DNA from: an uncultured Anaerolineae bacterium | GTDB taxonomy: Bacteria > Chloroflexota > Anaerolineae > Anaerolineales > Villigracilaceae | Direction: 5' to 3' | DNA length: 64,000 bases | Assembly: GCA_903875215.1 (NCBI GenBank) | Contig: CAIQVH010000019.1 | Location: forward strand, 124,001-188,000 | Shown: piece by piece, positions 1 to 9,443 of the stretch | Layout of the letters: every line of letters starts with the position of its first letter | Position numbering within the stretch: the first letter of the stretch is position 1 | Notes under the pieces: generated by a model | What the model was told of the DNA's origin: nothing | Database searches by the model: none | What the model saw: only the letters and a program-made list of their open reading frames with translations | Position numbers and translations under genes: made by a program

Positions 1-62
1 TCGGCGCGCTTCGGGCTGAAACGAGTCTGGGCCACACCTACAATCGCCACACGGTCTGTCAT
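1..62 (-). CDS. Thiolase-family protein, N-terminal fragment cut by window edge
   Basis: Only the first 20 codons are in the window. They start with ATG at 62 on the minus strand and read M-T-D-R-V-A-I-V-G-V-A-Q-T-R-F-S. This start is typical of acetyl-CoA acetyltransferase or lipid-transfer-like thiolases (SCP-x thiolase family), which open with a V-A-I-V-G-x-G/A-x-T-x-F strand. It lies downstream of, and on the same strand as, the beta-oxidation genes, so it is probably the last or next-to-last gene of that operon. The rest of the gene lies outside the window, so the subfamily cannot be settled. Confidence 0.6.
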   Translation of the reverse strand, partial: MTDRVAIVGVAQTRFSPKRA

Positions 63-91
63 CTAGTCTCCAGTTTGTAGTTCGATTCTTT

Positions 92-150
92 CACCGCAAA
101 GGCACAAAGTCTCAAAGAAAAAACTTTGTGGCCTTGGTGTCTTTGTGGTT
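92..150. repeat. Imperfect palindromic CACAAAG-type intergenic repeat
   Basis: The 98-base gap between the two thiolase genes holds an imperfect inverted repeat: CACCGCAAAGGCACAAAGT near 92-110 against ACTTTGTGGCCTTGGTG near 123-139, followed by a further CTTTGTGG word. Sequences built from ACCACAAAGACACC / CTTTGTGCCTTTG words are common dispersed intergenic elements in many bacterial genomes (general knowledge). A fragment-like AAGACACCACGAAG word also sits before the cpaF gene at 19243. No promoter or terminator is evident here. Confidence 0.4.
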
Positions 151-160
151 TGTTTGTTGA

Positions 161-1345
161 TTACATTCTTTCAAAAATCGTCGCAATGCCCTGACCGCCG
201 CCGATGCACAGGGTCGCAAGCCCATAGCGTCCGCCAGTTCGTTTCAGTTGATGCATGACCGCCAGCGCCAGCCGTCCGCCCGTCATGCCGTTGGGATGAC
301 CGAAGGCAATCGCGCCGCCGTTGGGATTCCACTTTTCCGGGTCAACAGCGTGACCATCATTCGCCAAAATTTTCATCACTGCCAGAGTCTGCGAAGCAAA
401 CGCTTCGTTGCATTCGACGACATCCATCTCCGCCAGCGTCAATCCTGTTTTCGCCAGAACCGCCTTGACCGCGTCCACCGGCGCGATGCCCATGTATTTC
501 GGCTCGCGCGCCGTCACGGCGCAGCCGACAAAGCGTGCCAGCGGCTGATAGCCCAATTCGTCCGCTTTTTCTTTCGATATCAGCAAAACCGCCACGCCGC
601 CATCGTTGAGTCCGGAGGACGAACCCGCCGTCACGGTGCCGTCTTTTTTGAAGGATGGACGCAGGCTGGCCAGTTTTTCGAGACTGGTGGCGCGTGGATG
701 TTCATCCCGCGCGAAGATGAGCGCTTCGCCCTTCGGCTGCGGCACCGTTACTGGAACAATTTCCTCGCTGAAAAATCCCGCTTCGATGGCGGCGATGGCG
801 CGTTCCTGGCTGCGCAGGCTGAACCGGTCCTGCTCTTCGCGCGTGATGTGGAACTCCTCCGCCAGCCCTTCGGCGATGGTCCCCATCGGGACGTCGGTAT
901 CCGCATCCGGGCCGACTTCGCGCGTGATCCAGGCATTCGGAGTCAGCGAGAAGGGCGTTTTCTGGCGCTGCATCAGGTGCGGTTGAGTGCTCCAGCTTTC
1001 GCAGCCGCCTGCAATGTAGATATCCCCAAAATCGGCGCGGATGAAGGCTGCCGCGGTGTTGATGGTCTGCAGCGCGGAGCCGCACTGCCGCTCGACAGTC
1101 TGCGCGGGCACCGAGAGCGGAAATCCGGCCTTGAGCGCCGCCCAGCGCCCGATGTTGACCGCCGCGTTATTGGTGCAGGCGTGACCGATCAGAATGTCGT
1201 TCACCATCTCAGGGTTGAGTCTGGTTTTATCGAGCAAACCTTTCAGGGCAAAGGCCGCCAACTCCTCCGGGCGGAAGGACGATAAGGAGCCGCCCATCCG
1301 TCCAATGGCTGTCCGTGCGCCGTCAATGATGACCACTTCTTTCAT
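161..1345 (-). CDS. Acetyl-CoA acyltransferase (thiolase)
   Basis: A 394-residue protein, the usual thiolase length. It catalyses thiolytic cleavage of 3-ketoacyl-CoA, or the reverse condensation, in the cytoplasm. The nucleophilic cysteine is C88 in ERQCGSALQT. The C-terminal half carries NEAFASQ, the GGAIAFGHPNGMTGGR histidine loop and the second catalytic cysteine in LCIGGGQG. The histidine loop reads FGHPNGMTG rather than the commoner LGHPLGASG, so it is a divergent subfamily. ATG at 1345 is preceded by CGGAG with five-base spacing, and the upstream enoyl-CoA hydratase ends 11 bases before. It is the third beta-oxidation step of this operon. Confidence 0.9.
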   Translation of the reverse strand: MKEVVIIDGARTAIGRMGGSLSSFRPEELAAFALKGLLDKTRLNPEMVNDILIGHACTNNAAVNIGRWAALKAGFPLSVPAQTVERQCGSALQTINTAAAFIRADFGDIYIAGGCESWSTQPHLMQRQKTPFSLTPNAWITREVGPDADTDVPMGTIAEGLAEEFHITREEQDRFSLRSQERAIAAIEAGFFSEEIVPVTVPQPKGEALIFARDEHPRATSLEKLASLRPSFKKDGTVTAGSSSGLNDGGVAVLLISKEKADELGYQPLARFVGCAVTAREPKYMGIAPVDAVKAVLAKTGLTLAEMDVVECNEAFASQTLAVMKILANDGHAVDPEKWNPNGGAIAFGHPNGMTGGRLALAVMHQLKRTGGRYGLATLCIGGGQGIATIFERM

Positions 1346-1356
1346 GGCAACTCCGT

Positions 1357-2142
1357 TTATTTTCCTTTGAAGTCTGGCTTCCGTTTTTCCAGAAACGCGT
1401 TCATGCCTTCGACGCGATCCTGGGTGCCAAAACAGAGTGAAAAGCAGCGTGCTTCGATCTCGAGCGCCGTCCGCAGGTCGGCCTGCGCGCCGTTATTGAG
1501 CGCAACTTTGGCCATGTGCAGCGCCACCGGGCCTCGGGCGGCAATCTTCTGACAGATTTTTTCGACGGCGGCATCCAGCTGCTCGGGCGCTACCACCTGG
1601 TTGACCAGCCCGATATTCAGCGCTTCCTGCGCGGAGATGGGATCGCCGGTGAAAATCAGTTCCTTGGCTTTGCCCATCCCAACCAAACGCGGCAGGCGCT
1701 GAGTCCCGCCGTAGCCGGGGATAATTCCCAGCTTGATTTCGGGCAGCCCCAAAATGGCGGTTTCCGCCGCGATGCGGATGTCGCAGCTCAGGGCTATTTC
1801 CGTCCCGCCACCCAGCGCAATCCCGTTAATGCGGGCGATGACCGGCTTGGGAAAATTCTCAATCTCGGAACAAATCGCCTGGCCCTTGGGGACTTCCGTC
1901 AACGTCTCGATGTAGCCCTGCCCGCGCGCCATGATGGAGATGTCGCCGCCGGAGATGAAGGCTTTCTCGCCCGCGCCGGTCAAGACCACCACCCGGATGC
2001 TTTCATCCGTTTCGATATCTCTCAACGCCTGTTGAATTTCCAACATCGTCTGAAAGCGGATTGCGTTCAGCACCTGGGGCCGGTCAATGGTGATGGTGGC
2101 CACGCTGCCCGATTTTTCGAGCCGAATATCTTCGTAACTCAT
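1357..2142 (-). CDS. Enoyl-CoA hydratase/isomerase family protein
   Basis: A 261-residue crotonase-fold protein of normal length, expected to hydrate trans-2-enoyl-CoA. Visible signatures are the oxyanion-hole segment GEKAFISGGDIS, the helix with ALGGGTEIALSCDIRIA, and the PEIKLGIIPGYGGTQRLPRLVG block that holds the usual catalytic glutamate and Gly-Gly-Thr-Gln-Arg. The start ATG at 2142 follows AGAGG with six-base spacing. It lies 11 bases after the dehydrogenase gene and 11 before the thiolase, so the three are translated from one mRNA. Chain-length or branched substrate preference cannot be read from sequence. Confidence 0.92.
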   Translation of the reverse strand: MSYEDIRLEKSGSVATITIDRPQVLNAIRFQTMLEIQQALRDIETDESIRVVVLTGAGEKAFISGGDISIMARGQGYIETLTEVPKGQAICSEIENFPKPVIARINGIALGGGTEIALSCDIRIAAETAILGLPEIKLGIIPGYGGTQRLPRLVGMGKAKELIFTGDPISAQEALNIGLVNQVVAPEQLDAAVEKICQKIAARGPVALHMAKVALNNGAQADLRTALEIEARCFSLCFGTQDRVEGMNAFLEKRKPDFKGK

Positions 2143-2153
2143 CGCGGGCCTCT

Positions 2154-3044
2154 TTAAAAGATCTTGAAAGGCGTCTTGCTGCCATCTGGCTGATAATCGT
2201 AAAAACCCTTGCCGTTCTTGCGACCGAGTCGTCCGGCTTCCAGCATCTTGCGATACATAATGGAGAGCCGGTCACTTTCCAATCCCGTGTAGTCGTGGAT
2301 GGCGTCCTGCGCCATCTGAATCACATCGAAGCCGCCGAAATCTGCCAGCTCGCAGGGTCCCATCGGGTAGCCTGCGCCCAGTTTCATGGCCGTGTCAATC
2401 TCTTCGGGTGTTGCGACGCCATCCAGCACCATCTGGGCCGCTTCCTGGTACAGGCGTCCCAGCAGCCGGTTAACAATAAAGCCGGGCAGGTCTTTGCATT
2501 TGATCGGCGTTTTGCCCAGTTGCTGGCAGACGGCCAGGGTTGTTGCCACGGTTTCTTCAGATACGCCCAGCGGCAGTACCACTTCCACCAGTTTCATCAC
2601 CGCGGCGGGATTAAAGAAATGTGTGCCGATGCATTTGTCCGGGCGTTTCGTTGCCCCAGCGATGGCGGTCACCGGCAAAACGGAAGTATTCGTCGCGAAG
2701 ATGGTGTTCGCCGGGCAAAATCGGTCCAGGTCCGCAAACGTTTTTTGTTTGAGCTCCAGATTCTCCGGGATGGCTTCGATCACAAAATCCGCATCTTTCA
2801 CGGCGCTTTCCAGATCTGTGCTGACGCGCAAACGGGCCAGCGCAGCTTGCCCGTCTTCCGCGGAAATTTTCCCCTTCGCCACCAGGAATTTTTCCACGTT
2901 GCCTGTGATTTTTGCCAGCGCCTTGTCCAAAAACTCCTGGCTGACATCGTACAGGCTCACGTCAAAGCCACTTGTGGCGGCCATCTGGGCGATGCTGTGT
3001 CCCATGGTGCCAGCTCCCAGCACGGCAATGCGATTAATTGACAT
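2154..3044 (-). CDS. 3-hydroxyacyl-CoA (3-hydroxybutyryl-CoA) dehydrogenase
   Basis: A 296-residue stand-alone dehydrogenase that oxidises 3-hydroxyacyl-CoA with NAD. The N-terminal Rossmann motif is VLGAGTMGHSIAQMAA, the NAD/adenine acidic residue follows at LYDVS, and the catalytic region has GTHFFNPAAVMKLVEVV with the active histidine. The C-terminal domain carries LLGRLYQEA and GAGYPMGPCELADFGG. Start chosen at 3044 because AAAGGAGAG precedes it at proper spacing and the protein then begins at the Rossmann strand; an upstream in-frame extension to 3098 has no family match. It lies between the FAD oxidoreductase and the hydratase. Confidence 0.93.
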   Translation of the reverse strand: MSINRIAVLGAGTMGHSIAQMAATSGFDVSLYDVSQEFLDKALAKITGNVEKFLVAKGKISAEDGQAALARLRVSTDLESAVKDADFVIEAIPENLELKQKTFADLDRFCPANTIFATNTSVLPVTAIAGATKRPDKCIGTHFFNPAAVMKLVEVVLPLGVSEETVATTLAVCQQLGKTPIKCKDLPGFIVNRLLGRLYQEAAQMVLDGVATPEEIDTAMKLGAGYPMGPCELADFGGFDVIQMAQDAIHDYTGLESDRLSIMYRKMLEAGRLGRKNGKGFYDYQPDGSKTPFKIF

Positions 3045-3110
3045 GACACTCTCCTTTGTTTTGGGATGAGAAAACGCCTCGCAAGCAGCGAGGCGCAAGA
3101 AATCAATTAA

Positions 3111-4643
3111 TTAATGAACACCGTAATCCTGGCCGGTAATTTCAGAAGCGCAGATCAACCCGGCGGCGCAGGCGCAGTCCATCGCCACGCCATAACCTTT
3201 GACCGTGTCGCCGGTAAAGAATAGCCCGTCGATACTTGGAGCGCGCACCGGCGTCTTCAGCGTGCCCGCCTGGTTGACGTCCTTGGCCACGCCCTCCAGC
3301 CGCCAGCTGACCGGGAACAGCGCCCATTCGATGCTTTCTTTGAAGCCTGGATAGCGGCCTTCGAGATAGTCCACGATCTGCTTGCAGGCCCAGAACATCA
3401 ATTCCTTATCGCGGGCTTCGTCTTCCGTCACCGGGGCGTAGGCTGTCAGCAGGTGTTTCCCCTCCGGCGCGCAGAGCGGATCAGTTTGCGATTGAATGTT
3501 CCAGCACATGTAAATGTCGTGCGAGAAGCGATTCCCTTTAGGGATGACCAGTGTGTCCTTCATCCCCAGCTTCCACTGCTCGGGCGGCAGCACCAGCGAT
3601 TTCAGGCCAAAATAGGGCGCGATCGAGCCGTAACTCTTCAATTTTTCGGTGCGGTTGACATATTCCGCTGGAAAAAGCGCCCGGTCGATATACCGGAAGG
3701 TTTCCTGGGTGGGGATATTACTGACTACGATCGGAGCCTCGACCTCGATCGTGCTCCCGTTGTTCTGGCGGATTTTTACGCCTCGAACTTTGCCCTCCGC
3801 AACCAGGATCTCCTGCACCGTTGTTTCGAGCCACAACTCCCCGCCAAAATGCAGGAAACGGTCGCGCACCGAATCCATCCACTGCTGGATGCCGCCCACG
3901 GCAAAGCCGGAAGGCCAGCGCGCCACGCCCGTCTTGAATCGCGGATTGATGACTTCGCCAAAATAGCGAAAAATATCGCCAACCGAGATTTCATCGGGGT
4001 CGTTGATGGTGGTGATCAGCGTCCCGACCGCATGCAGCATTTCGTACAACACATGCTGACGGTCGATGCCGCGCTCGCGGCACCACTGCGCCAGCGAGAC
4101 AGATTCAAACCTGCGGAAATCTGCCTCGCCCATCTTCATCGCCGAAAAATAAAAATCCAAAAACGACGATTCGTTTTCTTCCACGATCGCATTGATGCGT
4201 GGATCCAGTTTCCCGGCGTGGAAATCCAGGTACCAGTCCTGGTCAATGTAGGTGGCGTTGACATTTCCCGCAAACCGCACGCCCGCCTGTTCTCCCGAGC
4301 CGATGATTTGATCAAGGTCATAAAAATAGCCGCGCCCGTTGAGCGAGACGCCGTGGTAGCCCAAATCCAGCCGGTAGCCGTCCAGCAATTGTTTCTGTTG
4401 AATTTCAGGGAAAGCGGGGATGGTTTTCGCCAGCCAGCAATACTGCTGGCCCAGCATGTCGCGATACCAGGTTTCGCCGTGCTCGAGAATTTCGCGTCCA
4501 GCGAGTGTCTTGGCCCGCCCGCCAACGCGGTTTGACTTTTCAACCAGCAAGACTTTACGACCCTGGTGGGCTAACAGCGCAGCAACCGTCAATCCGCCCA
4601 CACCTGCTCCAATTACGATGGCGTCGTAAAGATTGGTTTTCAT
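3111..4643 (-). CDS. CrtI/phytoene dehydrogenase-type FAD-dependent oxidoreductase
   Basis: About 510 residues, with an N-terminal FAD Rossmann motif AIVIGAGVGGLTVAALLAHQG, an acidic ribose-binding LLVEKSNRVGGRAKT, and the C-terminal amine-oxidase-type block DGLFFTGDTVKGYGVAMDCACAAG. This is the architecture of carotenoid desaturases and retinol saturase-like enzymes. The substrate is unknown; neighbours point to an isoprenoid- or lipid-like acyl compound rather than phytoene, since no phytoene synthase is present. ATG 4643 is preferred because GGAG lies eight bases upstream; a GTG at 4652 overlaps the upstream stop and has no spaced ribosome site. Confidence 0.8.
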   Translation of the reverse strand: MKTNLYDAIVIGAGVGGLTVAALLAHQGRKVLLVEKSNRVGGRAKTLAGREILEHGETWYRDMLGQQYCWLAKTIPAFPEIQQKQLLDGYRLDLGYHGVSLNGRGYFYDLDQIIGSGEQAGVRFAGNVNATYIDQDWYLDFHAGKLDPRINAIVEENESSFLDFYFSAMKMGEADFRRFESVSLAQWCRERGIDRQHVLYEMLHAVGTLITTINDPDEISVGDIFRYFGEVINPRFKTGVARWPSGFAVGGIQQWMDSVRDRFLHFGGELWLETTVQEILVAEGKVRGVKIRQNNGSTIEVEAPIVVSNIPTQETFRYIDRALFPAEYVNRTEKLKSYGSIAPYFGLKSLVLPPEQWKLGMKDTLVIPKGNRFSHDIYMCWNIQSQTDPLCAPEGKHLLTAYAPVTEDEARDKELMFWACKQIVDYLEGRYPGFKESIEWALFPVSWRLEGVAKDVNQAGTLKTPVRAPSIDGLFFTGDTVKGYGVAMDCACAAGLICASEITGQDYGVH

Positions 4644-4648
4644 TCGGG

Positions 4649-5662
4649 TCACTCCAGGAGCATGAATTCGTGCAAAGTCTCGCCTGCAACCTCGTGTTTT
4701 TGACCGTCGATTTCTATGCTGGCCTGATAGGTCGCCAGGAATCTGTAATAATGGTAGAAATGCTCGTCGCCGCGGGGCATTCTCAGTGTTTCGACGATTC
4801 TTTCGGTGGTCAGCACGCCGTCAACGTGGATGCCTTCTCCGTGACAGATCAGGCGCAGCCGCTGTGGAATTTCCCAGCCGAACTGTTCATCCCGGCGGCT
4901 TTCTTCAATCGTGACCGTGATCTGGTCGGTGCCGAGAATAATTTTCCCATCCTTGCCGAGCAGGAATGGCGAAACGATCGGCGCGCCGGTCTCTTTGGGG
5001 ATCACCCAGCCATAGATCAGCGTGAAATTTGGATCGAAAATGCGGCCCCAGTACCAGCCCCAGAAATGTTCTTCCAGTTCGAAATTGCCCCAGTTGTGAT
5101 CGTGATACGCCGTCCCGCTGACCGGGTGGGGGAGACCCTCCAGCGTCAGAGTCCCTGATACCGTTCCGCGCGGAACCGGCACCACCCAGCCTGTCTGATT
5201 GATACCATCTGTCCATAATAGACCGCTGCCAGCCTTCCAGCCGGGCAGGTCGTTTTTTACCGTCAAAACCAGGCCCAAATTCCCCATGTCCATCACAAGA
5301 TGGTAGCCCTCGTCAGTTTCTTCCGCCAGCAAATCGCCCATGCGGACGCGGCAACGATCTCGCGAGGCTGAATTTTCCTGCCCGGGCCGCACCGCCCACA
5401 TTTTTACGATCGGCGGCGCCTTGGGCGGGTAGATGAACAGTTGCATGGTCGGCACGTGCGGCAGCAGGAACATGTTGTGATAATGGAAGGTCACCACCGC
5501 TTTATAGCCATTGTCGAAGGAAAAATCAAAATACCACCACTCCCACTGCTCGTTGGAGTCTTGAATGTGGGCGCCATCGTCGGCGGGGGCATAATCGCCT
5601 GGATTGCGATCCCAGCCGCGTTTTCCAGCATATAAGGAAAGATAGTTCCCGAAGTCGCCCAT
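4649..5662 (-). CDS. CrtC/AttH-like lipocalin-fold protein (hydroxyneurosporene synthase family)
   Basis: A 337-residue protein with the family hallmark EQWEWWYFDFSF near residue 45, followed by beta-rich sequence with FHYHNMF, YHDHNWGN and HFWGWYWGRIFD. These are motifs of the carotenoid 1,2-hydratase (CrtC)/AttH lipocalin-like fold. CrtC hydrates carotenoid end groups; many relatives lack carotenoid context and have unknown substrates. Start at 5662 because AACGGAGATAAATTC precedes it; a longer in-frame extension would run into the MerR gene. It sits between the MerR regulator (four-base gap) and the FAD oxidoreductase, an arrangement implying a joint job on a hydrophobic substrate. Confidence 0.75.
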   Translation of the reverse strand: MGDFGNYLSLYAGKRGWDRNPGDYAPADDGAHIQDSNEQWEWWYFDFSFDNGYKAVVTFHYHNMFLLPHVPTMQLFIYPPKAPPIVKMWAVRPGQENSASRDRCRVRMGDLLAEETDEGYHLVMDMGNLGLVLTVKNDLPGWKAGSGLLWTDGINQTGWVVPVPRGTVSGTLTLEGLPHPVSGTAYHDHNWGNFELEEHFWGWYWGRIFDPNFTLIYGWVIPKETGAPIVSPFLLGKDGKIILGTDQITVTIEESRRDEQFGWEIPQRLRLICHGEGIHVDGVLTTERIVETLRMPRGDEHFYHYYRFLATYQASIEIDGQKHEVAGETLHEFMLLE

Positions 5663-5666
5663 GAAT

Positions 5667-6113
5667 TTATCTCCGTTTATTCTCTGGGGAGATTGGTCCA
5701 TCAATCCAGATCTTCGAGCGGACATCGTCCAACGCCACCTGCACATCGCCGCGCAGTTTCACCAGTTGCGCCATCTGATAATCGATCTGCGCCATCTTGC
5801 GCTCCATCATTTCGCACAGGCGCCTGAACTGTTGTTGCTCGCCCAACTTATCTGGATGCTCATCATAAATCTGGAACAATTCCTTGATTTCGTCCAGCGT
5901 AAACGCTTCCTTGGCCCTGAAAATCAACTTCAGCCGACCACGTTCCCGACGTGTGTACCGCCGCTGATTGCCATCCGTCCGCTGCGGCGAGATGAGTCCG
6001 CACTCCTCGTAGTAGCGAATCGTGCGCGTCGTCGTTCCCAACTCGCGGGCCAGGTCGCCAATGGTAAAAAGGCTTTCTTCTTGATCAATTGTTGCGGCAG
6101 TTTCTGGTGTCAT
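5667..6113 (-). CDS. MerR-family transcriptional regulator
   Basis: A 148-residue regulator with an N-terminal winged helix: FTIGDLARELGTTTRTIRYYEECGLISPQR, then RRYTRRERGRLKLIFRAKEAFTLDEIKELF, and a C-terminal coiled-coil dimerisation helix (RLCEMMERKMAQIDYQMAQLVKLRGDV). No cysteine or metal cluster follows the helix, so it is not a metal sensor; it resembles acyl-CoA/fatty-acid or branched-chain catabolic MerR proteins (LiuR-like). ATG 6113 has AGAAGGA upstream. As first gene of the operon with a palindrome in its own promoter it is probably autoregulated and controls the six downstream genes. Confidence 0.88.
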   Translation of the reverse strand: MTPETAATIDQEESLFTIGDLARELGTTTRTIRYYEECGLISPQRTDGNQRRYTRRERGRLKLIFRAKEAFTLDEIKELFQIYDEHPDKLGEQQQFRRLCEMMERKMAQIDYQMAQLVKLRGDVQVALDDVRSKIWIDGPISPENKRR

Positions 6114-6130
6114 AAATTTTCCTTCTCAAT

Positions 6131-6159
6131 AGAATACATTACGTTAACGTTAAAGTCAA
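6131..6159 (-). promoter_or_regulatory. MerR-operon promoter with palindromic operator
   Basis: Reading the minus strand, TTGACT (6159-6154) and TATTCT (6136-6131) are separated by 17 bases. Inside the spacer is the perfect 10-bp palindrome ACGTTAACGT (6141-6150), with TTAACGTTAACGTAA-like flanks. Classical MerR activators need a 19-bp spacer; 17 bp with an operator between the boxes fits repression relieved by a ligand. The ACGTTAACGT core resembles operators reported for LiuR-type MerR proteins (from memory). Confidence 0.7.
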
Positions 6160-6279
6160 GTATCGAAATCGCAAAGAAAGGCCGAAATTTCAGAGATTAT
6201 CGGCCCGAATCAGCCCGGTAGATCCGGTAAATGCAGAAGCGGTCAGGGTAGGCGTCTGGCTTGACTTGAAAAAGGGCAG

Positions 6280-6310
6280 AAAAAAAGGCGTTTCCTGGAG
6301 GGAGAACGCC
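6280..6310 (-). terminator. Rho-independent terminator after ptsI
   Basis: On the minus strand GGCGTT (6310-6305), a 12-base loop and AACGCC (6292-6287) form a hairpin that is followed by seven T (6286-6280). It lies about 140 bases beyond the ptsI stop and is the only U-tailed hairpin in this gap. Confidence 0.75.
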
Positions 6311-6404
6311 CTGTTTGTATTTAAATATTCACCAGCGAAGCGCCCCGGTCGGCTTCTTGATGCCCAATAGCCGCCATTACTCTTTGGCGAGAATTCATAG
6401 CCCT

Positions 6405-6447
6405 CCAATGATCCATTGGATTCGCGCTCCCGATTACAAATCGGGAG

Positions 6448-6448
<1 letters not shown>
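6405..6448. repeat. Two adjacent hairpins at the ptsI stop codon
   Basis: CCAATG-ATC-CATTGG (6405-6419) is followed by the perfect 10-bp stem GCTCCCGATT-ACA-AATCGGGAGC (6426-6448), whose last base falls in the ptsI TAG stop. Neither has a T-run, so they are not typical terminators. They could be an mRNA 3'-end stabiliser or a dispersed palindromic repeat unit; the first true terminator is further downstream. Confidence 0.55.
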
Positions 6449-8166
<1,718 letters not shown>

Positions 8167-8206
8167 ACTTTTCTCCGCTATTTTTTAAGAACTATGACTT
8201 GGGCAT

Positions 8207-8488
8207 TTACGCAGCTGGTAATAATGGGGTAGATACTTGATTACAGCTGATTTTTTGTAGAAGCTGCTGGCGTTGTTCATCGGTAATTTCCAAAAACAGG
8301 CCGACATTACGGCGACGGACCAGGCCAGCACCTTGCTGATGTAACCACAACTCCACGATCGGCAGGTTGTAGCGCACGACGCGTGAAGATACTGCCATTT
8401 GCGCAGCAAGGCTCCCAGCCGAAATTGGCTTTTCGGCCTTAAGGAGATTGTTCACGATGCTGCACTTCAGCGAATCAAGCGGGAACAT
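8207..8488 (-). CDS. Small winged-helix protein resembling the N-terminus of PTS-linked (MtlR/LicR type) regulators
   Basis: A 93-residue protein starting at ATG 8488 (AGAGG six bases upstream). Residues about 3-60 form an HTH: LDSLKCSIVNNLLKAEKPISAGSLAAQMAVSSRVVRYNL, followed by a wing GAGLVRRRNVGLFLEI and a short LTDEQRQQLLQKI helix. This order is that of the first HTH of BglG/MtlR-type multi-domain activators, but PRD and EII-like domains are absent; the frame stops after 93 codons. It lies 40 bases before ptsI and is probably cotranscribed. It may be a decayed regulator or a genuine mini-regulator. Confidence 0.6.
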   Translation of the reverse strand: MFPLDSLKCSIVNNLLKAEKPISAGSLAAQMAVSSRVVRYNLPIVELWLHQQGAGLVRRRNVGLFLEITDEQRQQLLQKISCNQVSTPLLPAA

Positions 8489-8800
8489 CTTGTTCCTCTG
8501 TGAAAGCACGATTGAGAATGTTAAGTACGGGGCATTAGGAATAGAATACCAAAAATAAAAATAAAATACAATCACCAGCAGCTGAATAGGTTAGCCAGTC
8601 CTGTAAGTGAATAATGACAAATATACGTGATTGATCCAAACAGTGGATTTAATGGGTGGATAGCCCGGAATACACACTGACCGCTGACCTTTTTCCTATT
8701 CCGCTTTTGCTTGACGCGCCTCTTCTTCTGCTATATGATGTAGGGATGGAATCTGGCTTGTTGCCAGTCAAACGCATATTTTTGAGCTACGAGGTGGAAA
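8489..8800. other. Divergent intergenic region between the winged-helix gene and the HD-GYP gene
   Basis: No gene is supported in these 312 bases. An in-frame extension upstream of the winged-helix start is AT-rich and has no protein-like composition. The right part contains the HD-GYP promoter; the left, AT-rich part (8540-8600) presumably holds the promoter of the minus-strand genes, but no good -35/-10 pair could be fixed. Confidence 0.5.
8711..8739 (+). promoter_or_regulatory. Sigma-70-type promoter of the HD-GYP gene
   Basis: TTGACG (8711-8716), a 17-base spacer and TATGAT (8734-8739) match the housekeeping consensus closely. The predicted start near 8746 leaves a leader of about 55 bases before the ATG at 8801, which has GAGGTGG as its ribosome site. 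Confidence 0.75.
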
Positions 8801-9418
8801 ATGTTCAAAAACTTCTCAGATTCGAACCCGCCCGATGTACTTGAATATCTGATTTTAACCGCCCACCTGGCCGAATACGCCGAATGGGATAACCGGCCAC
8901 ACCTGGAACGCATGCGACGCTATACCTACGTTATCGCAACCGCGTTGGAACTCAGCCATGAACAATCCAATCTGATCTCACTGGCTGCCATTCTGCACGA
9001 CGTTGGGAAAATCGCCATTCCCGTTGCGATCCTTAAGAAAACCGCCAATCTCGATCCTGCCGAGTATGAAATCACCGAGCGGCATACCCTCGAAGGCGCC
9101 CGCCTGCTGCGGCGTTCCAATGCGGCGGTGCTGCAAACCGCAACAATGATTGCCCAGACGCATCATGAGCGCTGGGATGGATCCGGCTACCCTGAAGGGT
9201 TACGCGGCGAACAAATCCCGCTCAGCGGACGGATTGTTGCGCTGGCGGATGTCTTTGATGCGTTGACAACCCGGCGCTCATATAAAAAAGAAATGCCCCC
9301 GGTCGAAGCACTGGAGCTGATTAAACGATCTTCGGGTATTCTGTTTGACCCCCGGCTGGTCGGCATTTTCACCGCCCGGTTCGAAGAGCTGCAGGCAATT
9401 TTACAATCCACCAACTGA
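8801..9418 (+). CDS. HD-GYP domain phosphodiesterase
   Basis: A 205-residue protein consisting almost only of an HD-GYP domain, expected to hydrolyse cyclic di-GMP. The metal-binding HD is at 66-67 in AAILHDVGKIAIP, followed by ERHTLEGARLL, the HHERWDGSGYPEGL motif (121-134, with GYP at 129-131), and a final ALADVFDALTTRRSYK. No receiver or sensor domain is attached, so input must come from a partner or from expression. It has its own strong promoter, and the next gene is convergent. Proximity to the Tad pilus locus suggests, but does not show, a role in surface attachment control. Confidence 0.9.
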   Translation: MFKNFSDSNPPDVLEYLILTAHLAEYAEWDNRPHLERMRRYTYVIATALELSHEQSNLISLAAILHDVGKIAIPVAILKKTANLDPAEYEITERHTLEGARLLRRSNAAVLQTATMIAQTHHERWDGSGYPEGLRGEQIPLSGRIVALADVFDALTTRRSYKKEMPPVEALELIKRSSGILFDPRLVGIFTARFEELQAILQSTN

Positions 9419-9443
9419 TATTTTTTTCAACCAGATTGACCCT

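Noticed and set aside
248-1285. 345-codon open frame on the plus strand opposite the thiolase
   Set aside because: Antisense to a clear thiolase; composition rich in R, H, F, Q typical of the shadow frame of a GC-rich gene; no ribosome site and no motif.
6190-6408. 72-codon minus-strand frame in the ptsI-merR gap
   Set aside because: It runs across the ptsI terminator hairpin and has no ribosome site or protein-like composition.
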